From contig JADJPN010000002.1 in NCBI GenBank assembly GCA_016713235.1, forward strand, positions 372,001 through 436,000: a stretch of DNA of 64,000 nucleotides. Reading direction: 5' to 3'. This DNA comes from Hyphomicrobiales bacterium (GTDB lineage: Bacteria; Pseudomonadota; Alphaproteobacteria; Rhizobiales; Xanthobacteraceae). The notes under the pieces were generated by a model. It was not told the origin of the DNA. It did no database searches and saw nothing but the letters and a program-made list of their open reading frames with translations. Every line of letters begins with the position of its first letter. Positions within the stretch are counted from its first letter, which is position 1. The position numbers and the translations under genes are program-made. This document shows positions 41,410 through 50,062 of this stretch, piece by piece.

Positions 41410-42189
41410 TCAATCCTTCAAGAACTCGTCGCGCGCCTTCGTGAAGGCTTCTGGCTGCTCGATATTGGAAAGATGTGCTGCGTCGAGGCCGACGAGCTTC
41501 GCGCCGGGAATGCGCTTTGCGATCAACTCGGCGGCTTCGTAGGGCGTCGCGGGATCGTGTTTGCCGCCGATCACGAGCGTTGGCACTTTGATGTCGCCGA
41601 TGGCCCAGCGCTGATCGACGTCGCGGATCGCTGCGCAGTTTCCGGCATAGCCTTCCGGCTTTGTCGTGTGCAGCATTTCAACGATGGGATCGATGTCTTT
41701 CGGAGAATTTCCGGAAAACTCTTTCGTGAACCAGCGCTCGATCACCGAGCCCGTGATCGTCTTCATGCCGGATGCACGCACGGTTGCGATACGCTGATTC
41801 CAGATTTCGGCGAGGCCGAATTTCGCCGCGGTATTGCAGAGCACGAGCTGCTCGATGCGTGACGGGGCGTTGCGGGCGAGCCACATGCCGATCATGCCAC
41901 CCATCGAAAGGCCGCAAAAACGGACCTTCTGAAGTTTCAGGGCGTCCATCAGCGCGACGGCGTCATGGCCGAGCATCGCAGACGTGTAAGGATAGGAGGG
42001 CGCATCGGTTTTGCCGTGGCCGCGCGTATCGTAACGCAATACGCGAAAGCGCTTGCTGAGCGCCGGCATCTGCTTGTCCCACATGTGCAAACTGGTGCCG
42101 AGCGAATTCGAGAGCATCAACACCGGCGCGTTTTCCACGCCATCGATCTGATAATTGACCTTGATTCCGTTCACGTCGAGCGTGGGCAT
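41410..42189 (-). CDS. pcaD: 3-oxoadipate enol-lactonase
   Basis: 259 residues, alpha/beta hydrolase fold. Nucleophile elbow GLSMGGMIGMW, lid region, and the late His in GLDAAHLSNIEQPEAF. It opens the enol-lactone to 3-oxoadipate, the step after PcaC. Located between pcaB (23 bp upstream) and pcaC, so the three form one operon. Confidence 0.94.
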   Translation of the reverse strand: MPTLDVNGIKVNYQIDGVENAPVLMLSNSLGTSLHMWDKQMPALSKRFRVLRYDTRGHGKTDAPSYPYTSAMLGHDAVALMDALKLQKVRFCGLSMGGMIGMWLARNAPSRIEQLVLCNTAAKFGLAEIWNQRIATVRASGMKTITGSVIERWFTKEFSGNSPKDIDPIVEMLHTTKPEGYAGNCAAIRDVDQRWAIGDIKVPTLVIGGKHDPATPYEAAELIAKRIPGAKLVGLDAAHLSNIEQPEAFTKARDEFLKD

Positions 42190-42212
42190 TGCTTGTCTCT
42201 TACTGTTCCTGG

Positions 42213-43580
42213 TTATTTCGTGAGCGAACGCTCGGCGGCAGCGATTGTCGCGTCGATGAACTTCTGCGTCTCGCCAAGATAGGTCGCGGGCTCGAACAGT
42301 TCGTCGAGCTTCTTGCCAGGCAAGATTTTCAAGACTTCGGGAAGCGCGCGCAATGCGTCCTTCAAATGCTGTTTGCTACTTAAAGCCTGTTTCGATGCGC
42401 TCGCGACCAGTTCATGCGCCTGCAACTTACCGAGCTTCGCGGCGAGTGCGAACTGCACGGCTTCGGCCATAATCAATCCATTCGAGATTTCGAGATTGGC
42501 ACGCATGCGCTCCTTATCGACTTCAAGACCGGTAGCGATCTGCGCGGTGCGCTCGAATGCGCCGGAAGCGATCAAGAGAATTTGCGGCAACGCGAACCAG
42601 CTTGCCTGCCAACCGCCGGTGCTGCGTTCATGCTCATGCACCAGGCCGGCGAGCAGCGAAGCGGCAAGGCTTGGCGCGAGATTGCTGGCCGCAAGAATTT
42701 GCGCGGAGAGGGCGGGATTGCGTTTTTGTGGCATGGTGGAAGAGCCCCCGCGTCCAGCGCCCGCTGGTTCGGAGACTTCGCCGACTTCGGTCTGCATCAA
42801 TAACGAAACATCGCGTGCGATCTTTCCGCATTCGCCGATTGCAATCGCGATCGCGGATGCCGCGTTGGCAATGCGGTCCCCGTGTGCGTGCCATGGAGCA
42901 GCAGGCACTGCGAGATCGAGCTTTTTGCCGAGCGCGCGTGCGACCGAGGCGCCTTTCGTGCCGAATGCAGCGAGCGTTCCCGCTGCGCCGCCGAATTGCA
43001 GCATGGATGCATCGGCAACGGCCGCGAGCATGCGGGTCCGCGCGCGCGCGAGTGATGCCGCATATTCCGCGGCTTTCAATCCAAACGTTACCGGCAGAGC
43101 CTGTTGCAGCCAGGTGCGTCCCGCCATCACGCTCTTGCGGTGTTTCTTCGCAAGCGAAACGAAGCCTTTGACCGCGAGGGCAAGGTCGCGCTCGAGCAAA
43201 TGCGACGCTTCGCGCAGCGAGAGCACCGTCGCGGTATCAATGATGTCCTGGCTGGTCGCGCCCCAGTGCACGAAACGCGCCGCTTGCTTGTCGCGTTGCG
43301 CGACGGCTTCGGTCAGCGCTTTCACGAGCGGGATCGCGACATTGCCGGCGTTGCCGGCAGCAATGCCTAACGCCGTTATGTCGAAGCGCTTCGCCTGGCA
43401 TGCGGCGGCTATGGGAGCAGCAGCTGATTTCGGAATGACGCCGGTTGCAGCCTCTGCTTTCGCGAGCGCGGCTTCGACATCCAGCATGCGCTGAAGCGTT
43501 GCGACATCAGACAAAGCTTCGCGCATCTTCGCGGTTGCGAAGAGCGGGCCGAGAAGATCGCCGGAAGAGGTGTTGCCCAT
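42213..43580 (-). CDS. pcaB: 3-carboxy-cis,cis-muconate cycloisomerase
   Basis: 455 residues of the fumarase/aspartase superfamily with the signature GGSSTMPQKRNP and VHWGATSQDIIDTATV. It cyclises 3-carboxymuconate, the product of protocatechuate 3,4-dioxygenase. pcaHG, which encode that dioxygenase, are not in this window, nor are pcaIJF. First gene of pcaB-pcaD-pcaC. No clear PcaQ site was found upstream. Confidence 0.93.
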   Translation of the reverse strand: MGNTSSGDLLGPLFATAKMREALSDVATLQRMLDVEAALAKAEAATGVIPKSAAAPIAAACQAKRFDITALGIAAGNAGNVAIPLVKALTEAVAQRDKQAARFVHWGATSQDIIDTATVLSLREASHLLERDLALAVKGFVSLAKKHRKSVMAGRTWLQQALPVTFGLKAAEYAASLARARTRMLAAVADASMLQFGGAAGTLAAFGTKGASVARALGKKLDLAVPAAPWHAHGDRIANAASAIAIAIGECGKIARDVSLLMQTEVGEVSEPAGAGRGGSSTMPQKRNPALSAQILAASNLAPSLAASLLAGLVHEHERSTGGWQASWFALPQILLIASGAFERTAQIATGLEVDKERMRANLEISNGLIMAEAVQFALAAKLGKLQAHELVASASKQALSSKQHLKDALRALPEVLKILPGKKLDELFEPATYLGETQKFIDATIAAAERSLTK

Positions 43581-43672
43581 ACTCGAACAAGAATAAGAGG
43601 AAAGAGTCGCGGCGAATGTAGTCCTGCACCGCTTTCGCTGGAAGCCTTTTCGGAATTTTATGACCGTCGCGC

Positions 43673-44494
43673 CTAGAACGGTGAATAGACCGACAAAGTC
43701 ACGTAGCTGCCGTCGCCACGGCCAGAGTTCTGAAGCGCGCCTGCTGATAGGGTGATGATTCTCTTATTCCAGGTGAGTGAGCCGACGAGGCCAGCACGTT
43801 CTTCGCTATAGCGCGCGTCGCCCATGGCCGCGATCTCTCCGCCCAGCGCTAAACGATCCGTCAGTTCATAAAGGATTGCGGTCTTCCCATGATATTTCTT
43901 GTGAACCGTGGAAGCGGAGGCGAAAACGGTTCCGATGTAGCGCTCCCAAACGCGCGCATAGACTTCGAACGAGCCCTTGATTCCGGTTTCGCTGCCACGC
44001 GCCGGGTTGGCGGGATCGGAATAAACTAGAATCTGATCTTCGTAATGCAGGCCTGCAAACACGCCGACGTAAAGCGTTTGGCCAAAGACATTCCTGAATG
44101 TTTTGCGATAGCCGCCGAGCACTTCGCCGGAGAATGCGTGCGCGTAATTGATGCCGCCGGGTGCGACCGCAGCTTGATAAGAGTACTTGCCCGCGCCGCC
44201 CATCAAGCGAACACGCCAGCCATCTTCGGCGAGCATTCCTATCGGCGCGTAGGTCACGCCCATCCAGGCAACGGTCGTCGCTTTCGCCGCGTCGATGCCG
44301 CCGAAGAAATCGGCCTTCCGATCGAAATAAGGACTCGCGCGGCCCCGCATATAGTTCAGCGGGCGGGTAAGTTCGCCGTAGGCGAAAAGAATCGGCTCGT
44401 AAAATTGGGCAGAAACAGGCGCTGCGCTTGCTGTGGCGATCGCGGCCGCAGCAATGAGGACTTGAACCGCGCGATTGGCCGCGCATTTTGTCAT
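43673..44494 (-). CDS. Putative cellulose-biosynthesis BcsS-like exported beta protein
   Basis: 273 residues. An N-terminal signal peptide (ending SAAPVSAQ) is followed by alternating beta-strand segments (FFGGIDAAKATTVAWMGVTY, MGGAGKYSYQAAV, EVLGGYRKTF) and the C-terminus ends in Phe, suggesting an outer-membrane beta-barrel. The pattern resembles BcsS proteins of Rhizobiales, but no bcs genes lie nearby. Family assignment is tentative; exported beta-barrel is firmer. Confidence 0.55.
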   Translation of the reverse strand: MTKCAANRAVQVLIAAAAIATASAAPVSAQFYEPILFAYGELTRPLNYMRGRASPYFDRKADFFGGIDAAKATTVAWMGVTYAPIGMLAEDGWRVRLMGGAGKYSYQAAVAPGGINYAHAFSGEVLGGYRKTFRNVFGQTLYVGVFAGLHYEDQILVYSDPANPARGSETGIKGSFEVYARVWERYIGTVFASASTVHKKYHGKTAILYELTDRLALGGEIAAMGDARYSEERAGLVGSLTWNKRIITLSAGALQNSGRGDGSYVTLSVYSPF

Positions 44495-44592
44495 GCGGTT
44501 CCTGGGCGCTGTCAGCCTTGACGCTAAACAGGCTGCCGAACCCGCTTAGCGGCAGAATTCTTCGTGAAGGGCACCGTTACGGCCACAAAACC

Positions 44593-44613
44593 CCGATTGC
44601 AGACTGCAATCGG
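44593..44613. promoter_or_regulatory. Perfect 9-3-9 palindrome, putative operator
   Basis: CCGATTGCA, spacer GAC, TGCAATCGG: a perfect inverted repeat in the 281-bp gap between the divergent BcsS-like and MFS genes, about 100 bp from the former start and 163 bp from the latter. No T-run follows, so an operator is likelier than a terminator. Confidence 0.45.
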
Positions 44614-44775
44614 AAGTAGAATTGGGGTATTGTATTGCCTCTAGTTGCAGATTTTTGTCTTCGCCCTGAGGCTCAAGGTTCGGAGAGTCATGGCCCTGAG
44701 ACATGGGCGGCCCTCGGCGACGGAGAGCGGCGCTATCCAAACCGGGCTATAAGTTGCTGTAAACAAGAGAACGCC

Positions 44776-45972
44776 ATGGAAGATACGCGCAACCATCTCC
44801 GCTTCATCAACATCGCGCACTTCATTGATCACTACGTACTCCTCGTCTTTCCGACGGTGGTGATTGGTCTTCAGGCTGCGCTTTCGCGCTCTTACGCGGA
44901 ACTGATCGCGCTTTCGACCGCGTGCTTTGTTGCCTTTGGTTTGTTTTCGTTGCCCTGGGGCTGGCTCGCCGATCACTGGAGCCGCCGCAAGATCATGGCG
45001 ATCTTCTTCTTCGGTTGTGCGATTTCGATGGCGGCGGCCGCGGCCGCACCCAATGTATATTGGCTCGGCGGCGCGCTTCTTTTGCTTGGTATCTTTGCCG
45101 CGATCTATCACCCGGTTGGCATTCCGATGCTGGTGACGAACGCCCGCGACCGCGGCCGCGATTTTGCAACCAACGGCGTTTGGGGAAATTTCGGTGTTGC
45201 GCTCGCGCCGGGCGTCACCGCGGCGCTGATGGCGTCGGTCGGCTGGCGCGCAGCATTCGTTATTCCTGCGGTGATCTGCGCCGTGATCGGCGTCGCCTAT
45301 CTCTATTTGACCAAGGAAGAGACAGAGAAAGCCGGTTCTCGCGCGAAGGTGGCGGAAGTGCCGCTTGCCGGCGCAATGATGATTTCGGTGTTTGCGTTCT
45401 TCGCACTGCTCGCTTTTTCGGGCGGCATCATTTTCAACATTCTGACGATCGCTATTCCGAAGATCGTGGACGAGGGCATGGCAAAGGATATTCCGCTCGT
45501 GCTGCTCGGCTCGGTTGCAACGGGCGTGCTTCTGTTCGGCGGCATCGCGCAATTGACGGTCGGGCGGCTGGTCTCGCGGTTTGCGCCGCATGTATTGCTC
45601 GCCGTTATCGGGGTATTGCAGGTGATCGGCGTGGTGTGGGCTTACTACGCGACGGGGCCGATGCTTCTGGCCGCGCTCGCACTTTCGATTGCCGCGATCT
45701 ACGCACAGGTGACCGTCGGCGACGTCGTGATTGCGCGCTACACTGCGGACGCCTGGCGCGGCCGTGTGTTTGCGGTGCGCTTTTTTCTCGCATTCATTTC
45801 CAGCGGCTTGGCCGTCGCGCTGATTGCGGCGCTGCACGGGCAGGGTGGCTTCGGCCTTGTTTTGATCATGACCGCAATTTTCGCGGTGCTGTTTATGATC
45901 GCCACCATCGCAATCTCACTGCTCGCCAATCGTGCGGAGTCGCACCTCGCTTCGACGCAACCCGCGGAGTAG
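44776..45972 (+). CDS. Major facilitator superfamily transporter
   Basis: 398 residues, 12 membrane segments. The loop 2-3 motif reads LFSLPWGWLADHWSRRKIMA, a typical MFS signature. ATG 44776 (MEDTRNHLRFINIAHFIDHY) is chosen because the longer frame upstream is not hydrophobic and has no ribosome site. The substrate cannot be predicted. A small secreted-protein gene starts four bases downstream. Confidence 0.85.
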   Translation: MEDTRNHLRFINIAHFIDHYVLLVFPTVVIGLQAALSRSYAELIALSTACFVAFGLFSLPWGWLADHWSRRKIMAIFFFGCAISMAAAAAAPNVYWLGGALLLLGIFAAIYHPVGIPMLVTNARDRGRDFATNGVWGNFGVALAPGVTAALMASVGWRAAFVIPAVICAVIGVAYLYLTKEETEKAGSRAKVAEVPLAGAMMISVFAFFALLAFSGGIIFNILTIAIPKIVDEGMAKDIPLVLLGSVATGVLLFGGIAQLTVGRLVSRFAPHVLLAVIGVLQVIGVVWAYYATGPMLLAALALSIAAIYAQVTVGDVVIARYTADAWRGRVFAVRFFLAFISSGLAVALIAALHGQGGFGLVLIMTAIFAVLFMIATIAISLLANRAESHLASTQPAE

Positions 45973-45976
45973 CATT

Positions 45977-46471
45977 ATGCAGGGCCGTGTTGCGGCCGCG
46001 CTTATCACGCTTTTTCTGCTCGGCGGATTTGCTGCCGCACAGAGCACTCAAAAAAACTTGCGTGACGGTGCCCGCGCCGTCGATTTCTCCGTGCACCTGT
46101 TCCTCGAGGCGAGCGGCGAGCTTTCGCCGAATGTTTTCACGCTCGAGGAGTTCGGCGCGTGGAACTTCAGCGCGCAGTGGAAAGGTAACGAAGGCGGCAA
46201 GTTTTCCGGCTTTCTGGTCCGCGTAAAACTGGAGTCAAGAACTGGCCGGGAAGTTTTCGCGCAGGGTAGGTTGGCGCAACTCGTGCTGCGAGACCGCAAA
46301 ACGAAGAAGATGCTGAACACATGGAATATCTCGGACGTATATGTCGGTGACAACGGCGTCAGCTATCGCGCGCAGTTCTTCAGCGGCCTTGATTGCCGGC
46401 TTATCGAAGTCACGCTGACCTCAGGTACGACGAGGATCACGCGCGACTTGCCGTTCGCTTGCGGCGAGTGA
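45977..46471 (+). CDS. Exported protein of unknown function
   Basis: 164 residues with signal peptide (MQGRVAAALITLFLLGGFAA, cleavage near AAAQ). The mature part has beta-type alternation and two Cys (GLDCRLIE and LPFACGE near the end) that could bond. ATG 45977 follows the MFS stop by four bases, so the pair is probably co-transcribed. I recognise no family. Confidence 0.7.
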   Translation: MQGRVAAALITLFLLGGFAAAQSTQKNLRDGARAVDFSVHLFLEASGELSPNVFTLEEFGAWNFSAQWKGNEGGKFSGFLVRVKLESRTGREVFAQGRLAQLVLRDRKTKKMLNTWNISDVYVGDNGVSYRAQFFSGLDCRLIEVTLTSGTTRITRDLPFACGE

Positions 46472-46531
46472 TTGGCTTTTCGATCTGTATCCTATTGAAA
46501 TATAAAACATTTTTCTTCCTCCGGTTGTTAC

Positions 46532-46561
46532 TTGACGAATGACTGACTAGTCAGTCATATT
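46532..46561 (+). promoter_or_regulatory. tetR promoter with embedded 20-bp perfect palindromic operator
   Basis: TTGACG (46532-46537) and CATATT (46556-46561), 18 bp apart, resemble -35/-10 boxes. Between and over them lies a perfect 20-bp palindrome at 46539-46558 (left half ATGACTGACT). This is the expected layout of a TetR auto-repressed promoter. The regulator start codon is only seven bases past the -10, so the leader is very short. Confidence 0.65.
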
Positions 46562-46567
46562 CAGGTA

Positions 46568-47233
46568 ATGAATACCAGGGCGAGCAAGAAGGCGAAACCG
46601 GCAGTGCCAGCCAAGCGGCCACAGGAGCGTGGAGGCGACAAGCGCGAGCTGATCTTGGCAGCCGCGTTGGATGAGTTTTCGCAGAACGGCTTTGCCGCCG
46701 CGCGCCTCGATGATGTGGCCAGACGCGCGAAGGTCGCGAAGGGTACGATCTATCTTTACTTCAAGGACAAGGAGTCGCTGTTTCAGGAACTCCTGCGCGC
46801 CGAGATCAGTCCGGTCATGGGTATGCTCGAAGCCGTGCTTGCAAGCGGCAGCGGTCGTACGAAGCCAGTGCCCCTACGGGAGCTTGCGCACGGCGTCGCC
46901 GATCTTTTCGTGGAGCAGGTAACTGAAACGCCGCGCAGGGACATTGTGCGGCTCATTCTGACCGAGGGTCCGCGCTTTCCGAAGCTCGCTGAATTCTATT
47001 TTCGCGAAGTGATTTCACGTGGTCTTTCCGCCTTGCGCGCGCGTGTGCAGCGGGCTGTGCGGGAAGGCGAACTCAAGAGTGATATGCTGGTACGCTTTCC
47101 GCAACTGATTATCGCGCCGGCACTGACCTCGATCATGTGGAAGTCGATGTTCGACAAATTCGAACCCCTCGATGCCAAGGCGCTGATGCATGCGCATATT
47201 GAAAACCTATTCGACAAGGAAGAGCGGCCATGA
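46568..47233 (+). CDS. TetR/AcrR-family repressor of the efflux operon
   Basis: 221 residues. The N-terminal HTH (REEILAAAL-type: KRELILAAALDEFSQNGF, AARLDDVARRAKVAKGTIYLYF, KDKESLFQELL) is classical TetR; the C-terminal half is the ligand domain. It overlaps the hlyD start (ATGA), so it is the first gene of the operon and most likely represses itself and the pump through the palindrome upstream. The ligand is unknown. Confidence 0.92.
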   Translation: MNTRASKKAKPAVPAKRPQERGGDKRELILAAALDEFSQNGFAAARLDDVARRAKVAKGTIYLYFKDKESLFQELLRAEISPVMGMLEAVLASGSGRTKPVPLRELAHGVADLFVEQVTETPRRDIVRLILTEGPRFPKLAEFYFREVISRGLSALRARVQRAVREGELKSDMLVRFPQLIIAPALTSIMWKSMFDKFEPLDAKALMHAHIENLFDKEERP

Positions 47234-47991
47234 AGCGGTTCCGCATACTTTATCTTTTTCCAGCCCTCGTTTTGCTTGCTGCGTGCGGACAGAACGGCAA
47301 TCAAAATTTTCAAGGCTGGATTGAAGCCAATCTGATTTTTGTCGGGCCCGACGAGAACGGTCGCATCGAAACGATGAAAGTCCGTGAGGGCGACAGTGTA
47401 ACGAAAAGGGCTCCATTGTTTTCGCTCGAGGCTGATCTCCAGAAGGCGGACGAAGTTGCGGCGCGTGCCGCACTCGAGAACGCGCGTGCGGCATTCGCGC
47501 GCGCCGAACAACTGGTGAAGACGAATTCCGGTACGCAGAAATCCTATGACGATGCGCAGGCACTGCTGCGCGAGGCGGAAGCGAAGCTGAACTCGGCGCA
47601 GACACGGCTTACACGGCGTTCGATTGTCAGTCCCGTGACCGGCGTCGTGCAGCAAGTGTACTTTCGCGAGGGCGAGCTCGTTGTCGCGGGACGCCCGATT
47701 ATCGCACTGCTGCCGCCAGACAATGTGAAGGTTCGCTTTTACGTTGCGCAAGCCCTGCTGCCACGCATTTCGATCGGCGATATGGTTGCGGTCCATTGCG
47801 ACGGTTGCAGCGCGCAGAATGCGAAGATCAGCTTTATTGCGCGGCAGGCCGAATTCACTCCGCCGGTGATCTATAGCGAGCAGGAGAGAAGCAAGCTCGT
47901 GTTTCTGGTCGAAGCCTTGCCGGAAAGGCCCGCGGAAATGCGCGTCGGTCTGCCGGTGAGTGTGTCCGTGACCCCGCGCGAGAAGAAGTAA
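47230..47991 (+). CDS. HlyD-family periplasmic adaptor, lipoprotein (YbhG-like)
   Basis: 253 residues. A lipobox (LVLLAACGQ) puts the N-terminal Cys at about residue 19. Then a biotinyl-like half (GRIETMKVREGDSVTKRAPLF), a coiled-coil hairpin (about residues 75-130), the second half (IVSPVTGVVQQVYFREGE) and a beta-barrel. Such adaptors link an inner-membrane ABC pump to an outer-membrane channel. No outer-membrane factor is encoded beside it. Confidence 0.88.
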   Translation: MKRFRILYLFPALVLLAACGQNGNQNFQGWIEANLIFVGPDENGRIETMKVREGDSVTKRAPLFSLEADLQKADEVAARAALENARAAFARAEQLVKTNSGTQKSYDDAQALLREAEAKLNSAQTRLTRRSIVSPVTGVVQQVYFREGELVVAGRPIIALLPPDNVKVRFYVAQALLPRISIGDMVAVHCDGCSAQNAKISFIARQAEFTPPVIYSEQERSKLVFLVEALPERPAEMRVGLPVSVSVTPREKK

Positions 47992-48923
47992 TGCCAAACA
48001 CGTCCGACATTGCGATCGATGTGAAGGGGCTGACAAAGTCCTTCGACGGCCGTGTCGTGGTGCGCGATCTCTCGATGCAAGTGAAGCGCGGCTCGATCTA
48101 CGGTTTTCTCGGGCCGAACGGCTCCGGCAAGACCACCACGATCCGTATGTTGTGCGGGCTGCTCACCCCGGACTCCGGCGAGGGCACCTGCCTCGGTTAC
48201 AATATTCGTACCGAGGCCGATCAGATCAAAAACCACGTCGGCTACATGACGCAGAAGTTCTCGCTCTACCAGGACCTTTCGGTGCGCGAGAACCTCGAGT
48301 TTGTCGCGCGCATCTACGGGTTAGACGCGCCGTCGAAGTCCGCGCGCGACATGATCGAGCGGCTTGGTCTCACCGGACGTGAGGAGCAGCTGGCGGCACA
48401 GCTTTCCGGCGGCTGGAAGCAACGGCTTGCGCTAGGCGCCTGCACCTTGCCTTCTCCGCAGTTACTTCTGCTCGACGAGCCGACCGCAGGCGTCGATCCG
48501 AAAGCGCGGCGCGAATTCTGGAATGAGATTCACGCACTTGCGAATGACGGTCTCACTGTTCTCGTGTCCACGCATTACATGGATGAAGCCGAGCGTTGCC
48601 ACGAGATCGCGTATATTGCCTATGGCGAGTTGCTGACGCACGGCACAGTCGATCAGGTGATCGAGCAGTCGAAGCTCACGACCTACAACGTCGGTGGCGG
48701 TGACCTGAATGGCCTGCTCGCCGAACTCGACGGCAAGCCGGGCATCGACATGGTGGCGCCGTTCGGCACGAGCTTGCATGTATCGGGGCGTGACGAGAAA
48801 AAACTGGAAGCAGCGATCAAGCCCTATCGCGCGGACAAGAAATTTGTCTGGACGCGTTCTGAGCCTTCGCTCGAGGACGTCTTCATTGAGTTAATGAATC
48901 GCTCGAAGGACAATTTCCAATGA
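47991..48923 (+). CDS. ABC-2-type efflux ATPase (YbhF-like)
   Basis: 310 residues. Walker A GPNGSGKTT, signature LSGGWKQRLALGA, Walker B LLLLDEPTAGVDP, switch His in VLVSTHYMDEAERC. A single ATPase domain, half the length of E. coli YbhF, which is a tandem. It starts on the last base of hlyD (TAATG) and overlaps the permease (ATGA). Confidence 0.92.
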   Translation: MPNTSDIAIDVKGLTKSFDGRVVVRDLSMQVKRGSIYGFLGPNGSGKTTTIRMLCGLLTPDSGEGTCLGYNIRTEADQIKNHVGYMTQKFSLYQDLSVRENLEFVARIYGLDAPSKSARDMIERLGLTGREEQLAAQLSGGWKQRLALGACTLPSPQLLLLDEPTAGVDPKARREFWNEIHALANDGLTVLVSTHYMDEAERCHEIAYIAYGELLTHGTVDQVIEQSKLTTYNVGGGDLNGLLAELDGKPGIDMVAPFGTSLHVSGRDEKKLEAAIKPYRADKKFVWTRSEPSLEDVFIELMNRSKDNFQ

Positions 48924-50062
48924 GCTGGTTGGACACCATTCGACGGCCCGGCTTCTGGCGCCGCGTGCAAGCGATGCTGACGAAGGAATTCATTCAGCTT
49001 CGCCGCGACCGCGTGTCGTTCGCAATGATCGTGATGATCCCGGTCATGCAGCTTGTGCTGTTTGGTTATGCCATCAACACGACCCCGCGCAACTTGCCGA
49101 CTGCAGTGCTGTTGCAGGAAACCAGCGATGTCGGCCGTACAATTCTCGCTGCGATCGAGCGCACGCAGTATTTCAAAATCACGCACCGGCTTTCCACTAC
49201 GGAAGAATTCGACCAGGTGCTTGCCTCGGGGAAGGTCCTGTTTGCCATCGAAATTCCGGCGGGTTTCGAGCGCGCGTTGCGGCGAGGGGATGTGCCAGCG
49301 CTATTGGTCGCGGCGGATGCTACCGACCCGGTCGCCTCCGGCACTGCGCTTGGCAGTCTCAACAGGATCGTGCAACTCGCGCTGATCAACGAGCGCATGT
49401 TGCCGGACCAGACGCAGCCGCTGTTCGAGATCAGGGCCCATGCGCGCTACAACCCCGCGGCGTCGAGTTCGCTCAACATCGTGCCCGGCCTTGTCGGTAC
49501 GATTCTGACTATGACTATGCTGATCTTTACCGCGCTTTCGGTGACGCGCGAGGTCGAGCGCGGCACCATGGAAAGCCTGCTTTCCATGCCGATCTCGCCG
49601 CTCGAAATCATGATCGGGAAAATCATTCCCTACATCATGGTGGGTTTCGCGCAGGCGGCGCTGATTATCGGCTTTGGCGTGCTGTTGTTTGGCGTGCCGA
49701 TCCTCGGTAGCCTGTTTCTGCTTGCGCTCTTGTCGACGTTGTTCATCGCGACCAATCTTTCGATCGGTTACTCGTTCTCGACGATCGCGCAGAACCAGCT
49801 GCAAGCGATCCAGATGACATTCATGTTCTTCCTGCCGAACATTCTGCTCTCGGGCTTTATGTTCCCCTTCGCGGGCATGCCGACATGGGCGCAATGGATC
49901 GGCGAAGCGCTGCCGCTCACGCATTACCTTCGCATCGTGCGTTCGATCATGTTGAAAGGCTCCGGCTTTGCGGAGCTGGAATATGAAGTATTCGCATTGT
50001 TTATTCTGATGCTGGTCGCCACGACGATTGCGGTGACAAGATTCAGAAGGACGCTGGACTGA
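48920..50062 (+). CDS. ABC-2-type efflux permease (YbhS/YhhJ-like)
   Basis: 380 residues: a cytoplasmic N-terminus (RRVQAMLTKEFIQLRRDRVSF), one membrane helix, a large periplasmic domain, then five more helices with the ABC-2 loop EVERGTMESLLSMPISPLEIM. It likely forms a homodimer, since only one permease gene is present. Its last 20 bases overlap the convergent DUF72 gene. Confidence 0.92.
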   Translation: MSWLDTIRRPGFWRRVQAMLTKEFIQLRRDRVSFAMIVMIPVMQLVLFGYAINTTPRNLPTAVLLQETSDVGRTILAAIERTQYFKITHRLSTTEEFDQVLASGKVLFAIEIPAGFERALRRGDVPALLVAADATDPVASGTALGSLNRIVQLALINERMLPDQTQPLFEIRAHARYNPAASSSLNIVPGLVGTILTMTMLIFTALSVTREVERGTMESLLSMPISPLEIMIGKIIPYIMVGFAQAALIIGFGVLLFGVPILGSLFLLALLSTLFIATNLSIGYSFSTIAQNQLQAIQMTFMFFLPNILLSGFMFPFAGMPTWAQWIGEALPLTHYLRIVRSIMLKGSGFAELEYEVFALFILMLVATTIAVTRFRRTLD

